Shown piece after piece: positions 6,910-7,309 of a stretch of 7,309 nucleotides of DNA; positions within the stretch are counted from its first letter, which is position 1; each line of letters opens with the position of its first letter. The stretch is from an uncultured Senegalimassilia sp. (GTDB lineage Bacteria; Actinomycetota; Coriobacteriia; Coriobacteriales; Eggerthellaceae), in contig CAKUJT010000115.1 in the NCBI GenBank assembly GCA_934661765.1, positions 1 through 7,309 on the forward strand. The letters are read 5' to 3'. The notes beneath the pieces were generated by a model. That model ran no database searches, had not been told where the DNA came from, and saw only the letters and a program-made list of their open reading frames with translations. The position numbers were made by a program, and so were the translations under genes.

Positions 6910-6924
6910 CGGGAATATTTCGAA
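6895..6924 (-). promoter_or_regulatory. Predicted promoter of the two-gene unit (extended -10)
   Basis: On the minus strand TGGTATAAT (6903-6895) carries a consensus -10 hexamer with an extended TG. A weak -35-like TTCGAA (6924-6919) lies 18 bases upstream. Transcription would begin near 6888, giving a leader of about 150 bases to the ATG at 6734. I see no strong terminator between the right-edge gene's stop (6963-6965) and this point, so read-through from that gene is also possible. Confidence 0.55.
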
Positions 6925-6962
6925 AATAAAAACAACAACAGGAAATCGAAACCACCATCTTT

Positions 6963-7309
6963 TCACCACTCATCTCCATCCCCAAATCCGAACGGATCGT
7001 CCAGGTAATCGCTGCGGGTGTCCCAGTCGAAGGGATTTCCACCGTGGAACATGATATCATCGTCAATGGCTTCTTCCATATCCAGAGCAATGCTGTCATC
7101 TTCGTCCAGGTCATCATGAGATAACATGGAAGTGTTTCCGATCATGCCGGTTGTTACGAACGTTCCGGCAGCACTAGCTGTACGTTTTCCGGATGCCGCG
7201 CCACTATTTGCAGAGGACAGCAAGCTGGCAGCTTTCTCATCAGGTTTCGCTACAGAACACCCTTGCTGTGCAGCGAAATCCCGGTCAACAGCATAGAGCA
7301 CCTGCCGGT
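6963..7309 (-). CDS. C-terminal part of an unidentified protein with a strongly acidic tail, partial
   Basis: The frame is open to the right edge (codons for Arg-Gln precede a GTG at 7301), so this is the 3' part of a longer gene and the GTG is probably not a start. About 115 residues are visible. A short, possibly folded segment (VLYAVDRDFAAQQGC) is followed by a low-complexity Ala/Ser/Gly/Thr linker. The last 50 residues are rich in Asp and Glu, with clusters such as DDLDEDDS and DMEEAIDDD, and end in DDPFGFGDGDEW. Disordered acidic tails of this kind often mediate protein contacts, but no family can be named. The gene is far richer in G+C than the pair it precedes (34 of 60 bases in row 7141-7200), in line with host-type sequence. 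Confidence 0.6.
   Translation of the reverse strand, partial: RQVLYAVDRDFAAQQGCSVAKPDEKAASLLSSANSGAASGKRTASAAGTFVTTGMIGNTSMLSHDDLDEDDSIALDMEEAIDDDIMFHGGNPFDWDTRSDYLDDPFGFGDGDEW

Noticed and set aside
1..7309. tRNA, rRNA, CRISPR array, insertion sequence or integrase attachment site
   Set aside because: On reading both strands I found no cloverleaf, no spaced repeats of CRISPR length, no transposase or integrase motifs and no matching direct repeats at the edges of the AT-rich island.

Overview
The window looks like chromosomal DNA of a low-to-medium GC Firmicute, most likely a gut Clostridium of the Lachnospiraceae type. This rests on the style of the proteins (a SF2 helicase and a cold-shock tail of clostridial look), TATAAT/extended -10 promoters, AGGA/GGAGG ribosome binding sites and hairpin-plus-U terminators. 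The genus cannot be fixed from the sequence alone.

Layout. (1) At 1-74 (+) is the tail of a gene whose protein resembles the end of a CspA-family cold-shock protein; it is followed by a strong hairpin terminator (95-144). (2) Facing it, 333-2888 (-) encodes an 851-residue helicase. Its parts are an N-terminal Vsr/DUF559-like nuclease-fold region, a full SF2 DEAH motor, and an excisionase/MerR-like helix-turn-helix followed by a C-terminal domain. A second terminator (195-238, - strand) lies in the shared gap. (3) At 2889-3379 is an AT-rich spacer of about 490 bp with a perfect 18-bp dyad, a possible + strand promoter, a possible helicase promoter and one reading frame that may be a decayed small gene. 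(4) At 3380-6734 (-) is a tightly coupled, very AT-rich gene pair. The first gene encodes a four-pass membrane protein with a cytoplasmic part of about 630 residues, and the second a 302-residue soluble protein. They overlap by 8 bp, and the second has its own GGAGG site. An extended -10 promoter lies upstream at 6895-6924. (5) At 6963-7309 (-) is the C-terminal part of a GC-richer gene with a very acidic tail; it runs off the right edge.

Base composition breaks sharply. Sampled 60-base rows of the helicase and the right-edge gene are 57-60% G+C, while sampled rows of the gene pair are 22-28%. The block 2889-6962 therefore looks like an acquired module between host-like genes. A membrane sensor/effector-like protein translationally coupled to a soluble partner, beside a nuclease-helicase fusion, is what an antiphage defence locus often looks like. 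I do not recognise the pair as any named system. The defence role is inference from architecture and context; neither pair protein has a catalytic motif I can identify.
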